In this document: positions 16,075 through 23,727 of the stretch, piece after piece
Layout of the letters: each line of letters opens with the position of its first letter
Position numbering within the stretch: the first letter of the stretch is position 1
Source of the DNA: CAZCPB01 sp964540295
Lineage (GTDB): Bacteria > Planctomycetota > Phycisphaerae > Phycisphaerales > UBA1924
DNA: 31,555 bases
Direction of reading: 5' to 3'
NCBI GenBank assembly: GCA_964540295.1
Contig: CAZIMT010000017.1
Location: 1-31,555 of the forward strand
Position numbers and translations under genes: made by a program
The notes under the pieces: generated by a model
What the model saw: the letters and a program-made list of their open reading frames with translations, nothing else
Told to the model about the DNA's origin: nothing
Databases searched by the model: none

Positions 16075-16218
16075 AATACGATAGCGCCCCAACCCCGGTT
16101 CGCCCATCCCAGCATTCTTCAGAGTTCTCGGCGGCCAACGCCTACCCCCGCTCCCTCGTGAGCCCTCGGTAGACCCTGACCCTTCTCGTCAAACCCGGTC
16201 AACCACGTTTCGCCCGGG

Positions 16219-16224
16219 TATAAT
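16219..16224 (+). promoter_or_regulatory. -10 box of the tRNA-Ala promoter
   Basis: A perfect TATAAT lies 42 bases before the tRNA 5' end, in GC-rich surroundings. The -35 region (CGGTCA at 16196-16201 with 17-base spacing) is weak. Confidence 0.6.
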
Positions 16225-16266
16225 CTCGCCGATCGCCGCAGGCCACCGGGCCTCGGACAGATCGAC

Positions 16267-16339
16267 GGGGCGGTAGCTCAGTTGGTAGAGCGCATCGTTC
16301 GCAATGATGAGGTCGCGTGTTCGACTCACGTCCGCTCCA
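16267..16339 (+). tRNA. tRNA-Ala (anticodon CGC)
   Basis: A complete 73-base cloverleaf. The acceptor GGGGCGG pairs with CCGCTCC and gives the G3-U70 wobble that marks alanine tRNAs. The D arm is GCTCAGTTGGTAGAGC, the anticodon loop TTCGCAA has CGC at its centre (codon GCG), and the T arm contains GTTCGACTC. The 3' CCA is not encoded. It has its own -10 box and terminator, so it is a single-gene unit. Confidence 0.96.
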
Positions 16340-16347
16340 CTTGAAGG

Positions 16348-16376
16348 AAAAACCCCTGCGTTCGCAGGGGTTTTTT
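16348..16376 (+). terminator. Strong Rho-independent terminator after tRNA-Ala
   Basis: AAAAACCCCTGC pairs perfectly with GCAGGGGTTTTT around a GTTC loop and is followed by T residues. It sits 8 bases after the tRNA. Confidence 0.93.
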
Positions 16377-16616
16377 CGTATTATCACCACAGTAGACTAG
16401 GCCAACGCCAACATGAGCTGAAGGATCGACGACGATTCCAGAGCCAGCGAGGTCGCGATGGCGAACTTCGCCGTCCCACCGAGGGTTGCTCCGGTTCTCG
16501 GTGTTCTTCGGGGGTCGTGGGCCGGTCGGCACCGAGGACGTCCAGAGCCGGTTCCTCGGTGGTGCGGTTGAGGTTCTCGGCTCCACTCTGCTCCTCTTCA
16601 TTTCCTAGCGTTCGAC

Positions 16617-17110
16617 ATGCTGTACATCTTTACGAGATTGCTGGCGCGAGAAAGACAACGCTGGCGAGGTACGTGGCATGGATGCGGAAGGCGTTGCACT
16701 TGCGGATTGACACGATCGAGCAGGCACTTCGCGATACGGGCGCAACTCTTGACAGACCCGAAGGCTACATGGTGGCGTGCCGTGTCGCGGCGGACAACCT
16801 TCGACTCGGTTGCGATGTCGTCGCCGATTCGGTCAATCCGCTGGATATCACCCGAAGCGCGTGGCGCGAAGTCGCGATCACGCCGAGGTTCGATCTATCG
16901 AGATCGAGGTGACCTGCTCAGACGTTGACGAGCACCGCGCCCGTGTTGAGTCTCGCTTGGGAGACACACCCGGCCAGCCGTCGCTGACTTGGAACGACGT
17001 TCAGACACGCGTTTACGAAGCGTGAGAATCGTCTAGGTTCATCATCCACACCGCAAGAAAGAGCGTGGCGGAAACGCTCGTTGAGCTGGATCATGTGCTG
17101 TCTCGATTAT
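16617..17110 (+). pseudogene. Decayed P-loop kinase / AAA-family ATPase
   Basis: Three frames in series give one recognisable protein. MLYIFTRL from the ATG at 16617 is followed, after a lost base near 16641, by AGARKTTLAR (damaged P-loop, expected GLPGAGKTT), then LRIDTIEQALR, GYMVACRVAADNLRLG and VVADSVNPLDITRSAWREVA. After a second lost base near 16885 comes IEIEVTCSDVDEHRARVESR and LTWNDVQTRVYEA. A TGA at 17023-17025 stands where the family has Trp, and the same frame goes on with FIIHTARKSVAETLVEL. These blocks belong to small zeta-toxin/kinase-like ATPases that phosphorylate small molecules. Two Gly-to-Arg changes in the P-loop and the nonsense codon all fit G-to-A changes. No working product is expected. 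No ribosome site is clear. Confidence 0.75.
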
Positions 17111-17153
17111 GGGCAGACGGGTGGTATGTTCGCTGCCTCGAGCGGGACCGGTT

Positions 17154-19487
17154 CTACCACCTCTCCAGATCTCTCACCCCGTACCTTCGCCTTGCTCTGT
17201 CCTTCACCATCGGCCAGGCCTTGATCGCCTGAATCACCCGGAACGTCCGCCCTTGTGTGATCCAGCCCAGCCGCGCCACCGGGTCTTCAACACCAGGTCC
17301 CGCGTCCCAGCCCTCTCCGAACCGCAGCCGCGCCAACGCCCGCATCGGCAGCGAACGCTTGATACGCCGCACAAGCTTCCAGCTTCCTGAGTTTTCGAGA
17401 TGCTGCAGCGCGAACGCGGCCGCGGCGAGGTCGGTGGCGTGGTAGTCCACAAGAGGCCGAGCGCCGAGCTTGGTCCGCGCGTACTCCGCGCGCATTTCTT
17501 CCAGCTCGTTGAAGCGATGGAACGCGCAGGGCCAGCGGCTATCGTGTTCGAGCCGGTCCATCTGCCCGCGCGCAAGCGGGTCGGTCGCCACGGCCTTGGC
17601 CAGCCACTTGGGTGAGTGCGAGGTCATCTCGACGAACCCGCCCAGCCCGAATGTCTCGTTGTGTTTGAGGTCGAAGTACGCACGCACCATCGGCATCGGC
17701 GGGTCGGCCACCAGCGTGCGCATGGCGTTGAGCGCGATCGGGTGCAGGTCCTGCGCGGACACGGCGTAATCGCGGATCCACCGCGCCAGCACCGGCACGG
17801 CCGCCACCACGCCGTCCTGGAAATACTTCGCGCAGCGGTCGTACGCGGCCGACTCTTCGGGGTTGTGATCTCGAAGCGCCGCGATCGCGCCCGGCTCGGC
17901 CCCGGGCCCGTAACCGATCACGCTCCCCTCGGGGCTGTTGCTCGTCATTTCGAACGGAACCTCGTACTTGATGACGTTGCCGTACTTCACCGGATCAACA
18001 CGCGAGTCGGCCGCGTACGCGACCTTCGTCACGTTGGGCGGCTGCGCGTTGAGCGTGGCGTGCATGCCCAGGTACACGCCGTGGAGCGTGCAGGACGGGA
18101 AGATCCACGCGAGATTGTCTTGGATCGTGCCGCGCCACCCGATATCCACGACGACCTTGGGTCGGCCGTCGTCAACGAACCCGCGCGATGCGAGGTACGT
18201 CTTGAGGTTCGCACGATGCCCGTCACGCTTGCGTTCGATCAGCCGCACGAAGCGCCGATCAGCGAAGAGAGCCTGCACGCGCGAGTCGGACCATGGGTAC
18301 TGAACCGGCGTGTCGGCGTCGAGCCCGTGCAGTTGCAATAGAGGGCGGGCCTGAAACTCGGGAAGGTCGAGGCTCGCCAGCATGCTCTTCATCGGCTGCG
18401 AGGAATACAGGTTCCATAGCCGCATGAACTCGTGCGTGGTGACTGCTTGAATCGACGCCGCGAACGTCGCCAATCGGCTGACTTCGAGCAAGGCCGAGCC
18501 CGGAATCGGCGTGCCGACCAGCGACGACCCGGGGGCCGCGGCCGCGAGGGCGCGGTGGATCCGCTCGTAGAACACACCCTCGCGCGTGAAGTAATGCACT
18601 ACTGGCACCGAACGCTTGATCGCCTCTTCGATGGCTCGCAGCACCAGCCCCACGAACAGCGAGGCGGCGCGAACCCCTGCAATGAAGATTTCGCTCTGGT
18701 CGGGTGTAAGCTCACGCGGCACTTGCACGGCGTGGCTCAACTCGCAGGCCAGCGTGGGCCACATCGCGCTCAGGTCGGTCTGCCGCGCGGTCCAGCGTTC
18801 ACGGTGCAGGTGCCGTGCGGCCTCTTCCGGCGGGTCGAAGTAATGAATCGCGCGCACGCCCAGCGCCGTCGGCACGGTCACGTCCGAGTGCAGGTTGTCA
18901 CCCACGTGCACGTGCTGGTCAGGCTGCAGGCGGAAGCGCTCGTGCGCGTGAGAAAAGAGCCGGCCCGAGCGCTTGTTGAGGCTGACGTCGCACGAGACGA
19001 GCACTTCGCTGAACGCGAGCCCGGGGGCCTTGGACGCGAGCAAATCTCGGAGATCTTCCGACGAGAGGTAAAAGTCCGAGAGCGCGACCATGTGGTCGGC
19101 CCCGATCGATTCGAGCAGTCTCGTCAGCCCCGCGTCGGCGTAGGACACCTCGTGCTCCTGCCCGAGCTCGATCTGACGCATCGTCGCCACGGCCGCGGCC
19201 AGGAACGCGGGCTCGACCTCGACGAACGCGGCCCGGACCCAGCGTTCAACAACCTCATCGAGCCGGTACTCGTCGTCCGCACCGCTGATCACGCGGGCCA
19301 GCCCGATCTGGTGCTCGAACCGCTGCCTCAGGTGCAGCAGCGGCGTGGGCCCAGCGAACTCGGGGCGGACCCAGTAGTTGAAGCGCAGCCAGAGCGCTCG
19401 GGCGGCGAAGAGCTTCACCTCGTCGGGGTGGCAGCGCCGCCGCAGAACGGTGTCCCAAATATCGATGGTCAGGAGCGAGTGAGGCAT
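17154..19487 (-). CDS. HAD-superfamily protein of surface-polysaccharide loci (COG5610-like)
   Basis: A 777-residue cytoplasmic protein. The N-terminal 230 residues form a HAD-like domain: motif I LTIDIWDTVL with nucleophile Asp9, motif II near VALSDFYLS, and VHVGDNLHSDV as motif IV. The middle (about 270-600) has VVHYFTREGVFY and VVVDIGWRGTIQDNL, typical of large HAD-like proteins in O-antigen and capsule loci (COG5610). The position two after the nucleophile is Trp rather than Asp, so phosphatase activity is uncertain. The last 75 residues (LVRRIKR, ARLRFG, WD, EDP-x-ARL, RVIQA-x-K, RRYG) match the tail of the neighbouring glycosyltransferase. The ATG at 19485-19487 begins right before motif I; there is no strong ribosome site. 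It is the last gene of the polysaccharide operon. Confidence 0.82.
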   Translation of the reverse strand: MPHSLLTIDIWDTVLRRRCHPDEVKLFAARALWLRFNYWVRPEFAGPTPLLHLRQRFEHQIGLARVISGADDEYRLDEVVERWVRAAFVEVEPAFLAAAVATMRQIELGQEHEVSYADAGLTRLLESIGADHMVALSDFYLSSEDLRDLLASKAPGLAFSEVLVSCDVSLNKRSGRLFSHAHERFRLQPDQHVHVGDNLHSDVTVPTALGVRAIHYFDPPEEAARHLHRERWTARQTDLSAMWPTLACELSHAVQVPRELTPDQSEIFIAGVRAASLFVGLVLRAIEEAIKRSVPVVHYFTREGVFYERIHRALAAAAPGSSLVGTPIPGSALLEVSRLATFAASIQAVTTHEFMRLWNLYSSQPMKSMLASLDLPEFQARPLLQLHGLDADTPVQYPWSDSRVQALFADRRFVRLIERKRDGHRANLKTYLASRGFVDDGRPKVVVDIGWRGTIQDNLAWIFPSCTLHGVYLGMHATLNAQPPNVTKVAYAADSRVDPVKYGNVIKYEVPFEMTSNSPEGSVIGYGPGAEPGAIAALRDHNPEESAAYDRCAKYFQDGVVAAVPVLARWIRDYAVSAQDLHPIALNAMRTLVADPPMPMVRAYFDLKHNETFGLGGFVEMTSHSPKWLAKAVATDPLARGQMDRLEHDSRWPCAFHRFNELEEMRAEYARTKLGARPLVDYHATDLAAAAFALQHLENSGSWKLVRRIKRSLPMRALARLRFGEGWDAGPGVEDPVARLGWITQGRTFRVIQAIKAWPMVKDRARRRYGVRDLERW

Positions 19488-19648
19488 GAGCGTGAGGGGA
19501 ACCAAGCGCGAACAAAGATTGGGAACGAGATGGAAGTCATCGGAAACGTATCTGCGGTCGGCCGAGCTTTGGTCCTGTTCTCGGGCTGAGATTCGAGCGC
19601 GAGCACTCAAAACTCGAACTATCGCATCACGGACGCATACAGCAAGAC

Positions 19649-21175
19649 TCAGCCCGGTCCTCGCGGTTCGGTCGGGCCGTATTTCCGATCCGCGAACCAC
19701 TGGTACACCATTGTGCGCTTGGAGGCTTGGATGACCCGGTACGCGCGGCTGGCTTTGAGCCGGTGCAGTCTGGCTCGCGGATCCTCGCCCGGGTCCACGC
19801 GGTCCCAGTCTGGCCCGAACCGCAGCCGGGCGATGACGTTGTAGGGCGGCATCCGCTTGAGCCGTAACATGGTGCGCCAGGCCCGCGAGCGAAGGATCTC
19901 TCCGAGCTCGTTCTTGGCCTCGATCATCTGTCGGGCCGAGCCCTCGGCGACACCGCTGGCACGCACGCCGTCCTGAACGATCGACTGAGGCTGCGGGGCC
20001 CCATGGCACGCCAGCACCGGGGGGCGGTGGTAGACCCTGCGCACGCCCCGGCTGATCGGCACGAACTCGTGCTCGCCGCCCTGCAGGATCGTCTCCGTCG
20101 CCACGATAAACTGCCGGTACCCGTGCTCGAGCGATCGCTCGGCCATGAAACGCCGCCCGTTCTGAGCCATCAGGTCGCGGCGGCGATCGTCATCGAGCAG
20201 CTGCATGATCGCCCGCGCGATGTCGTCGGCTCGCGTTCCCGCCAGCGACACGCAGTCGTCGGGCTGGTCGTACAGATTGTTCTCGCGGTGGATGTCCACC
20301 ACTGGCAGCCCGGCCGACATCATCTCAAAGGGGATCCGCGAGGGGTTCGACGAGCTGATGCACAGCCCGACTTTAGCGCGGTTGTACAGCTCGTTGCACG
20401 CCCGCACGCTGAGCAGCCCATGCCACTCGTGCTCGTACCAGATATGCGGCTTGTCCTTGGAGCCGTAGAGCAGGATCTTCACGTCGGGGCGGTGGTGCTT
20501 GACGATGCCCAGCGCATCGATGCCTAGGCGTGGGCAGCGCCGCGGCTTTTCGGGCTGGCAGATCATGCACACCGCCTGCTCGCTCGAGACGGTCTCGAGC
20601 GGACGATAGACCGCGTGGTCGGCGCAGAAATCAAAGTACGACCCGAAGGAGCCGAACTCGCTGTTCAAGCGGTGCGTCAGCCAGCGGCCGATGCTGACGG
20701 GCGTCAGCCCGAGACGGTACGAGTTCTCCGCCATGAGGAACCCGTCCCCCATGGGCATGAAGAACGCCTCAAAGTCCTGCACGAAGTACGCCTTGCGCGA
20801 GACCGCCGACCAGGCCGCGACCTGCGCGGTGTGCCAGGCGGTGGCGAAGATCAGGTCGAACCCGGGCGGGATCGTGAAGCCCAGGTGGACCTTGTCGCTC
20901 GCAAACCCGAAGAACTTCAGAAGCTCGGTTTGGATCGCTTCGAGCTGGGCGGCCTCGCCCGAGATCTCAGCGCACGAGGCGTGCTCGACGAACAGATGGC
21001 AGTCGTGCCCGCGTTCGATCAGCGCTTGCACGTTCTGCAAGATCGTGCGGTGCCCACCCGAGCCCTCGATCAGCGACGGCATCAGCCACGCGATCCGCGC
21101 GGGGCGATCGGACTTGGGCGGCGGCCAGGCCGTCCCGAGACGCTGCAGGGCTTGGAGGTGTGGGGCGTTGAGCAT
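19649..21175 (-). CDS. Glycosyltransferase (GT4-like, WsaF-type) with an extra C-terminal tail
   Basis: A 508-residue protein with a GT-B fold. The N-terminal Rossmann half has IAWLMPSLIEGSGGHRTILQ, the glycine-rich start of a family 4-like transferase, and DLIFATAWHTA, AYFVQDFEAFF. The C-terminal half has ILLYGSKDKPH, KVGLCISSSNPSRIPFEMM and GLPVVDI, where the Glu of the PFEMM segment is the usual sugar-nucleotide contact. The pattern recalls the rhamnosyltransferase WsaF group. From about residue 430 a tail (SRAWRTMLRLKR, ARLRFGPDWD, EDPRARL, YRVIQASK, RKYG) closely resembles that of the HAD protein downstream. The donor sugar cannot be told. It probably builds the polysaccharide exported by the Wzm/Wzt pair encoded at 23.7-27.1 kb. 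Confidence 0.85.
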   Translation of the reverse strand: MLNAPHLQALQRLGTAWPPPKSDRPARIAWLMPSLIEGSGGHRTILQNVQALIERGHDCHLFVEHASCAEISGEAAQLEAIQTELLKFFGFASDKVHLGFTIPPGFDLIFATAWHTAQVAAWSAVSRKAYFVQDFEAFFMPMGDGFLMAENSYRLGLTPVSIGRWLTHRLNSEFGSFGSYFDFCADHAVYRPLETVSSEQAVCMICQPEKPRRCPRLGIDALGIVKHHRPDVKILLYGSKDKPHIWYEHEWHGLLSVRACNELYNRAKVGLCISSSNPSRIPFEMMSAGLPVVDIHRENNLYDQPDDCVSLAGTRADDIARAIMQLLDDDRRRDLMAQNGRRFMAERSLEHGYRQFIVATETILQGGEHEFVPISRGVRRVYHRPPVLACHGAPQPQSIVQDGVRASGVAEGSARQMIEAKNELGEILRSRAWRTMLRLKRMPPYNVIARLRFGPDWDRVDPGEDPRARLHRLKASRAYRVIQASKRTMVYQWFADRKYGPTEPRGPG

Positions 21176-21295
21176 AAGTTCGCACGAGTCTGCAAGACGT
21201 GGCGCTGGCGGGTCTTCATTCTACTGCCGGTCCCGGCGTTGACCAGCCAAACCTGACACTCTGGTTTGGTAATCCGAGCAACGAGCACCCGGCGC

Positions 21296-21973
21296 TTACA
21301 CCCGCCGGAGATACCCCCCCGGATTGAACGTCAGCAGCAGCCTCTCCCGAGATGGGTCACGCTCGAAGGGGCGGTCTTGCCGCAGGAAAATCTCCACGGC
21401 CTCGTAGGCGCCCGGGCCCCGATCGGGCTCAAAGTCCGTCTGGACCGGGTGCCCGTTGATGTTCGTGTCCTCGACGACCAGGTAACACCCCGGTGTGACC
21501 AGCGGCCAGAAAAGCTCAAGCTCGGCCAGGACGTGGTCGCGGGTATGCAGCGAATCGAGGATCACCATCGTCCGCGCACCGGGGCGGATCCTCGAACGCA
21601 CCTGATCAAGCGTGCGTGCATCTGCCGTGGACCCCGAGAGGTACTCGATCCGTGGATGGCGCGGGAGGTTGGGCTGAGCCGTGATATCCACCGTGACCAC
21701 CTGGCCGACACCGATCTGGTCCATCACGGTGGCCATGAACAGTGCGCTTCCGCCGAAAGCGGTGCCACATTCGACGACCACCTCGGGCCGCGTCTCGCTC
21801 AAGATTTCTTGGTACACCCACATGTCAAGCGGGCACTTGTACGTCGGCACGCCGAGCCAGCGTGTTGTCTCCCAGAGGCGCGCATAGTAATAAAGCTCGT
21901 GAAACTGAGCCGTCCGTTCGCTCGCTTCCTGCTTGGAAAGAACCGGCGGTGAAAAATCGGTGAGATGGTCCAA
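21296..21973 (-). CDS. CmcI-like (cephalosporin hydroxylase family) methyltransferase
   Basis: A 225-residue class I SAM-dependent methyltransferase. VVVECGTAFGGSALFMA (about 65-80) is the SAM-binding glycine motif, VVTVDI the acidic strand end, and VILDSLHTRDHVLAEL and VVEDTNINGHPV with GAYEAV are typical of the CmcI family. Such enzymes methylate hydroxyls of sugars or antibiotics, so it may decorate the surface polysaccharide. The TTG start at 21971-21973 has GGAG 9 bases upstream and gives the family's normal length. A stem-loop (21247-21269) lies 27 bases past the stop, without a T-run. Confidence 0.88.
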   Translation of the reverse strand: MDHLTDFSPPVLSKQEASERTAQFHELYYYARLWETTRWLGVPTYKCPLDMWVYQEILSETRPEVVVECGTAFGGSALFMATVMDQIGVGQVVTVDITAQPNLPRHPRIEYLSGSTADARTLDQVRSRIRPGARTMVILDSLHTRDHVLAELELFWPLVTPGCYLVVEDTNINGHPVQTDFEPDRGPGAYEAVEIFLRQDRPFERDPSRERLLLTFNPGGYLRRV

Positions 21974-22032
21974 CGGGCGTCGCTCCTGCGGTCAGGCTTC
22001 TGAACCGCTCAATGATGTCTTTTCACGGGCGT

Positions 22033-23727
22033 TCAACGGGTGCCACGACGCGCACGGCTCGAGGCCGACGACCCCGTCCTCACGCCCCGGCTCGCCCCCG
22101 CTAGGTCGAGCTTGGCACGCTCGAGCTCCGACTCTCGTTCGATCTGGATCCGTTCGAGGTGCTCGATGCGGATGGCCATCAGCTCCACGTCGGCACGCAC
22201 AACCTCTAGAGACTTGCTGAGTTCTCGGTTCATCGCGTTCTCCTCTTCCAATTCAAGGCTCAGGCTCGAGGCCCGGGTGGTCTCCTGAGACAGCAGCAGC
22301 TCAAGTTCGGCAACCCGAGCCCGCAGAGATCTGATGCTCTCCCGAGCAGAATTCAACTCGGACCGCAGACGCCGGTTGACCGCCTCCCATTCAACCTTGC
22401 TCTCTCGCAAGGACCGCTCACGCTCTAAGGCCCGCGCAAGGTCATCGGACGCTCGCGCGAGGGTTGAATGAGTCTCGGCCAGCTCTTGCGCGATAACCGC
22501 GAGTTCGGCCTCGGTCTTCTCAAGCTCGGCCTCGGTCTTCTCGGCCCGGGCGAGGTTCCGCGCTTCGGATGCTCGGGTCTGGAGGAGAGATTCTCGCGTG
22601 CGGCCGAGCGAGCCCTGCGTCTGGCCGAGCGATTCTCGCGTCTGACTGAGATCAGCCTCAAGTTCTCGTGCGCGAGTCTGCAACTGCGCGACGGACTCTT
22701 CCAGCGTCCGGACGCTCCCCTTCAGGGCCGAGATCCGCTGACCGTCGGCCTCGCGTCCAGACCGCAACTCGCCGATCTGCTCAGCGGCGCTCGCGACGGC
22801 CCGGTCAAGCTCGCCTCGCAGCGCGATCCTTGTCTGGTTCGTCGCTTCGATCGCCTGCCGCAGCCCGTTCGCGTCCTCATGCAAGGACGAGAGCTGGCGG
22901 TCGCGCTCCCCGATGATCCTGCCCATCTCGTCCATGGCGGCCAATCGCTCGATCGCCATCGCGCCGGTGTCGCGGAGCTCAAGCTTCGAACGTTCGAGCT
23001 CGGCCCGGTACGTGTAGAGCAGGACCTTGTCATCGAGACCGTGCTGGCGCAGCGCGTCAATCCACTTGTGGCTCTTGGGGAAGACCACACCCAGCCCCCA
23101 AGAGTGCTCGAAATGAAACCCGGGGAAGCGTTCGAGCAGCTCCTTGCAGTAGTCGGCCGACCCGTACCCGGTGTCGTCGGCCACGTCGTGCAGCAGCACC
23201 ACGCCGTCGTCGGCCATCTTGGGGAGCCATGATTCGAAGTCGTGCTTGACCGCGTCGTAGGTGTGGAACCCGTCGATGTGGAGCAGGTCGACCGAAGCGT
23301 CAGCGATGCTGGGCAGGGCCTCGTCGAAGGTCATGGGCAGCAGCTCGAAGCTCTGCTTGAGATAGAACTTGGCCGCGATCGTGCGCACGGTTTCGAGGAC
23401 GTCAGGCCCGTACGGCCCGGTGTGCCCGTCGCCCGCCCAAGTGTCCACGCCGATCATCCTGCTCTTGAATTTGGCGTCTTTGACTGCCTGAGCGAAAGCG
23501 AAAAACGAGGTTCCCCAGTGGACGCCCAGCTCGCAGATCACCCCGGGCCGCATGAATCGGACAAAGTCGTAGGACCAGCCGCGGTGCCCGCCCCAAGGCC
23601 AGACGGGCATGAGCGGGCAGATCGCGTCGGCCTCGAATGCGGGACTCCCGACGAGCCAACGGCGCGACGCCAGAGTTGCCAGCTTTGGCTTAGGCTTGGA
23701 CTGAGGTTTGGACTTGCGCTGACTCAA
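22033..23727 (-). CDS. SAM methyltransferase fused to a 300-residue coiled coil
   Basis: A 564-residue protein. Residues 55-225 are a class I methyltransferase of the Methyltransf_24 type: VICELGVHWGTSFF (SAM motif), IGVDTWAGD, LLHIDGFHTYD and VVLLHDV. From about 240 to 550 it is almost all heptad-like coiled coil rich in Glu, Leu, Arg and Gln, with internal repeats such as EKTEAELEKTEAEL and SLGQTQGSLGRTRESL. A basic Ser/Arg tail ends it. The TTG start (23725-23727) has a strong AGGAGGT 9 bases upstream and overlaps the end of the wzt gene by 38 bases. In E. coli O9a, WbdD is likewise a methyltransferase with a long coiled coil that caps the chain and sets its length; no kinase domain is seen here. 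Confidence 0.85.
   Translation of the reverse strand: MSQRKSKPQSKPKPKLATLASRRWLVGSPAFEADAICPLMPVWPWGGHRGWSYDFVRFMRPGVICELGVHWGTSFFAFAQAVKDAKFKSRMIGVDTWAGDGHTGPYGPDVLETVRTIAAKFYLKQSFELLPMTFDEALPSIADASVDLLHIDGFHTYDAVKHDFESWLPKMADDGVVLLHDVADDTGYGSADYCKELLERFPGFHFEHSWGLGVVFPKSHKWIDALRQHGLDDKVLLYTYRAELERSKLELRDTGAMAIERLAAMDEMGRIIGERDRQLSSLHEDANGLRQAIEATNQTRIALRGELDRAVASAAEQIGELRSGREADGQRISALKGSVRTLEESVAQLQTRARELEADLSQTRESLGQTQGSLGRTRESLLQTRASEARNLARAEKTEAELEKTEAELAVIAQELAETHSTLARASDDLARALERERSLRESKVEWEAVNRRLRSELNSARESIRSLRARVAELELLLSQETTRASSLSLELEEENAMNRELSKSLEVVRADVELMAIRIEHLERIQIERESELERAKLDLAGASRGVRTGSSASSRARRGTR

Larger units (their letters stand above)
15946..16266. other. Intergenic region between znuA and tRNA-Ala
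   Basis: About 320 bases with no gene. It holds a heptamer tandem repeat (16002-16040), a 16-base imperfect palindrome that could bind a metal regulator (16059-16074) and a -10 box for the tRNA (16219-16224). The rest shows nothing recognisable. Confidence 0.7.

Noticed and set aside
16326..16601. Minus-strand frame between the tRNA terminator and the kinase relic
   Set aside because: It ends inside the tRNA and terminator, has no recognisable motif, and is low-complexity.
16609..16615. GTTCGAC near the kinase relic as a copy of the tRNA T-arm (attachment site)
   Set aside because: Only seven bases match the tRNA; no longer repeat of the tRNA 3' end was seen, so there is no support for an att site.
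21247..21269. Perfect 7-bp inverted repeat CCAAACC/GGTTTGG after the CmcI-like gene
   Set aside because: No T-run follows on either strand, so it is not called a terminator; role unclear.
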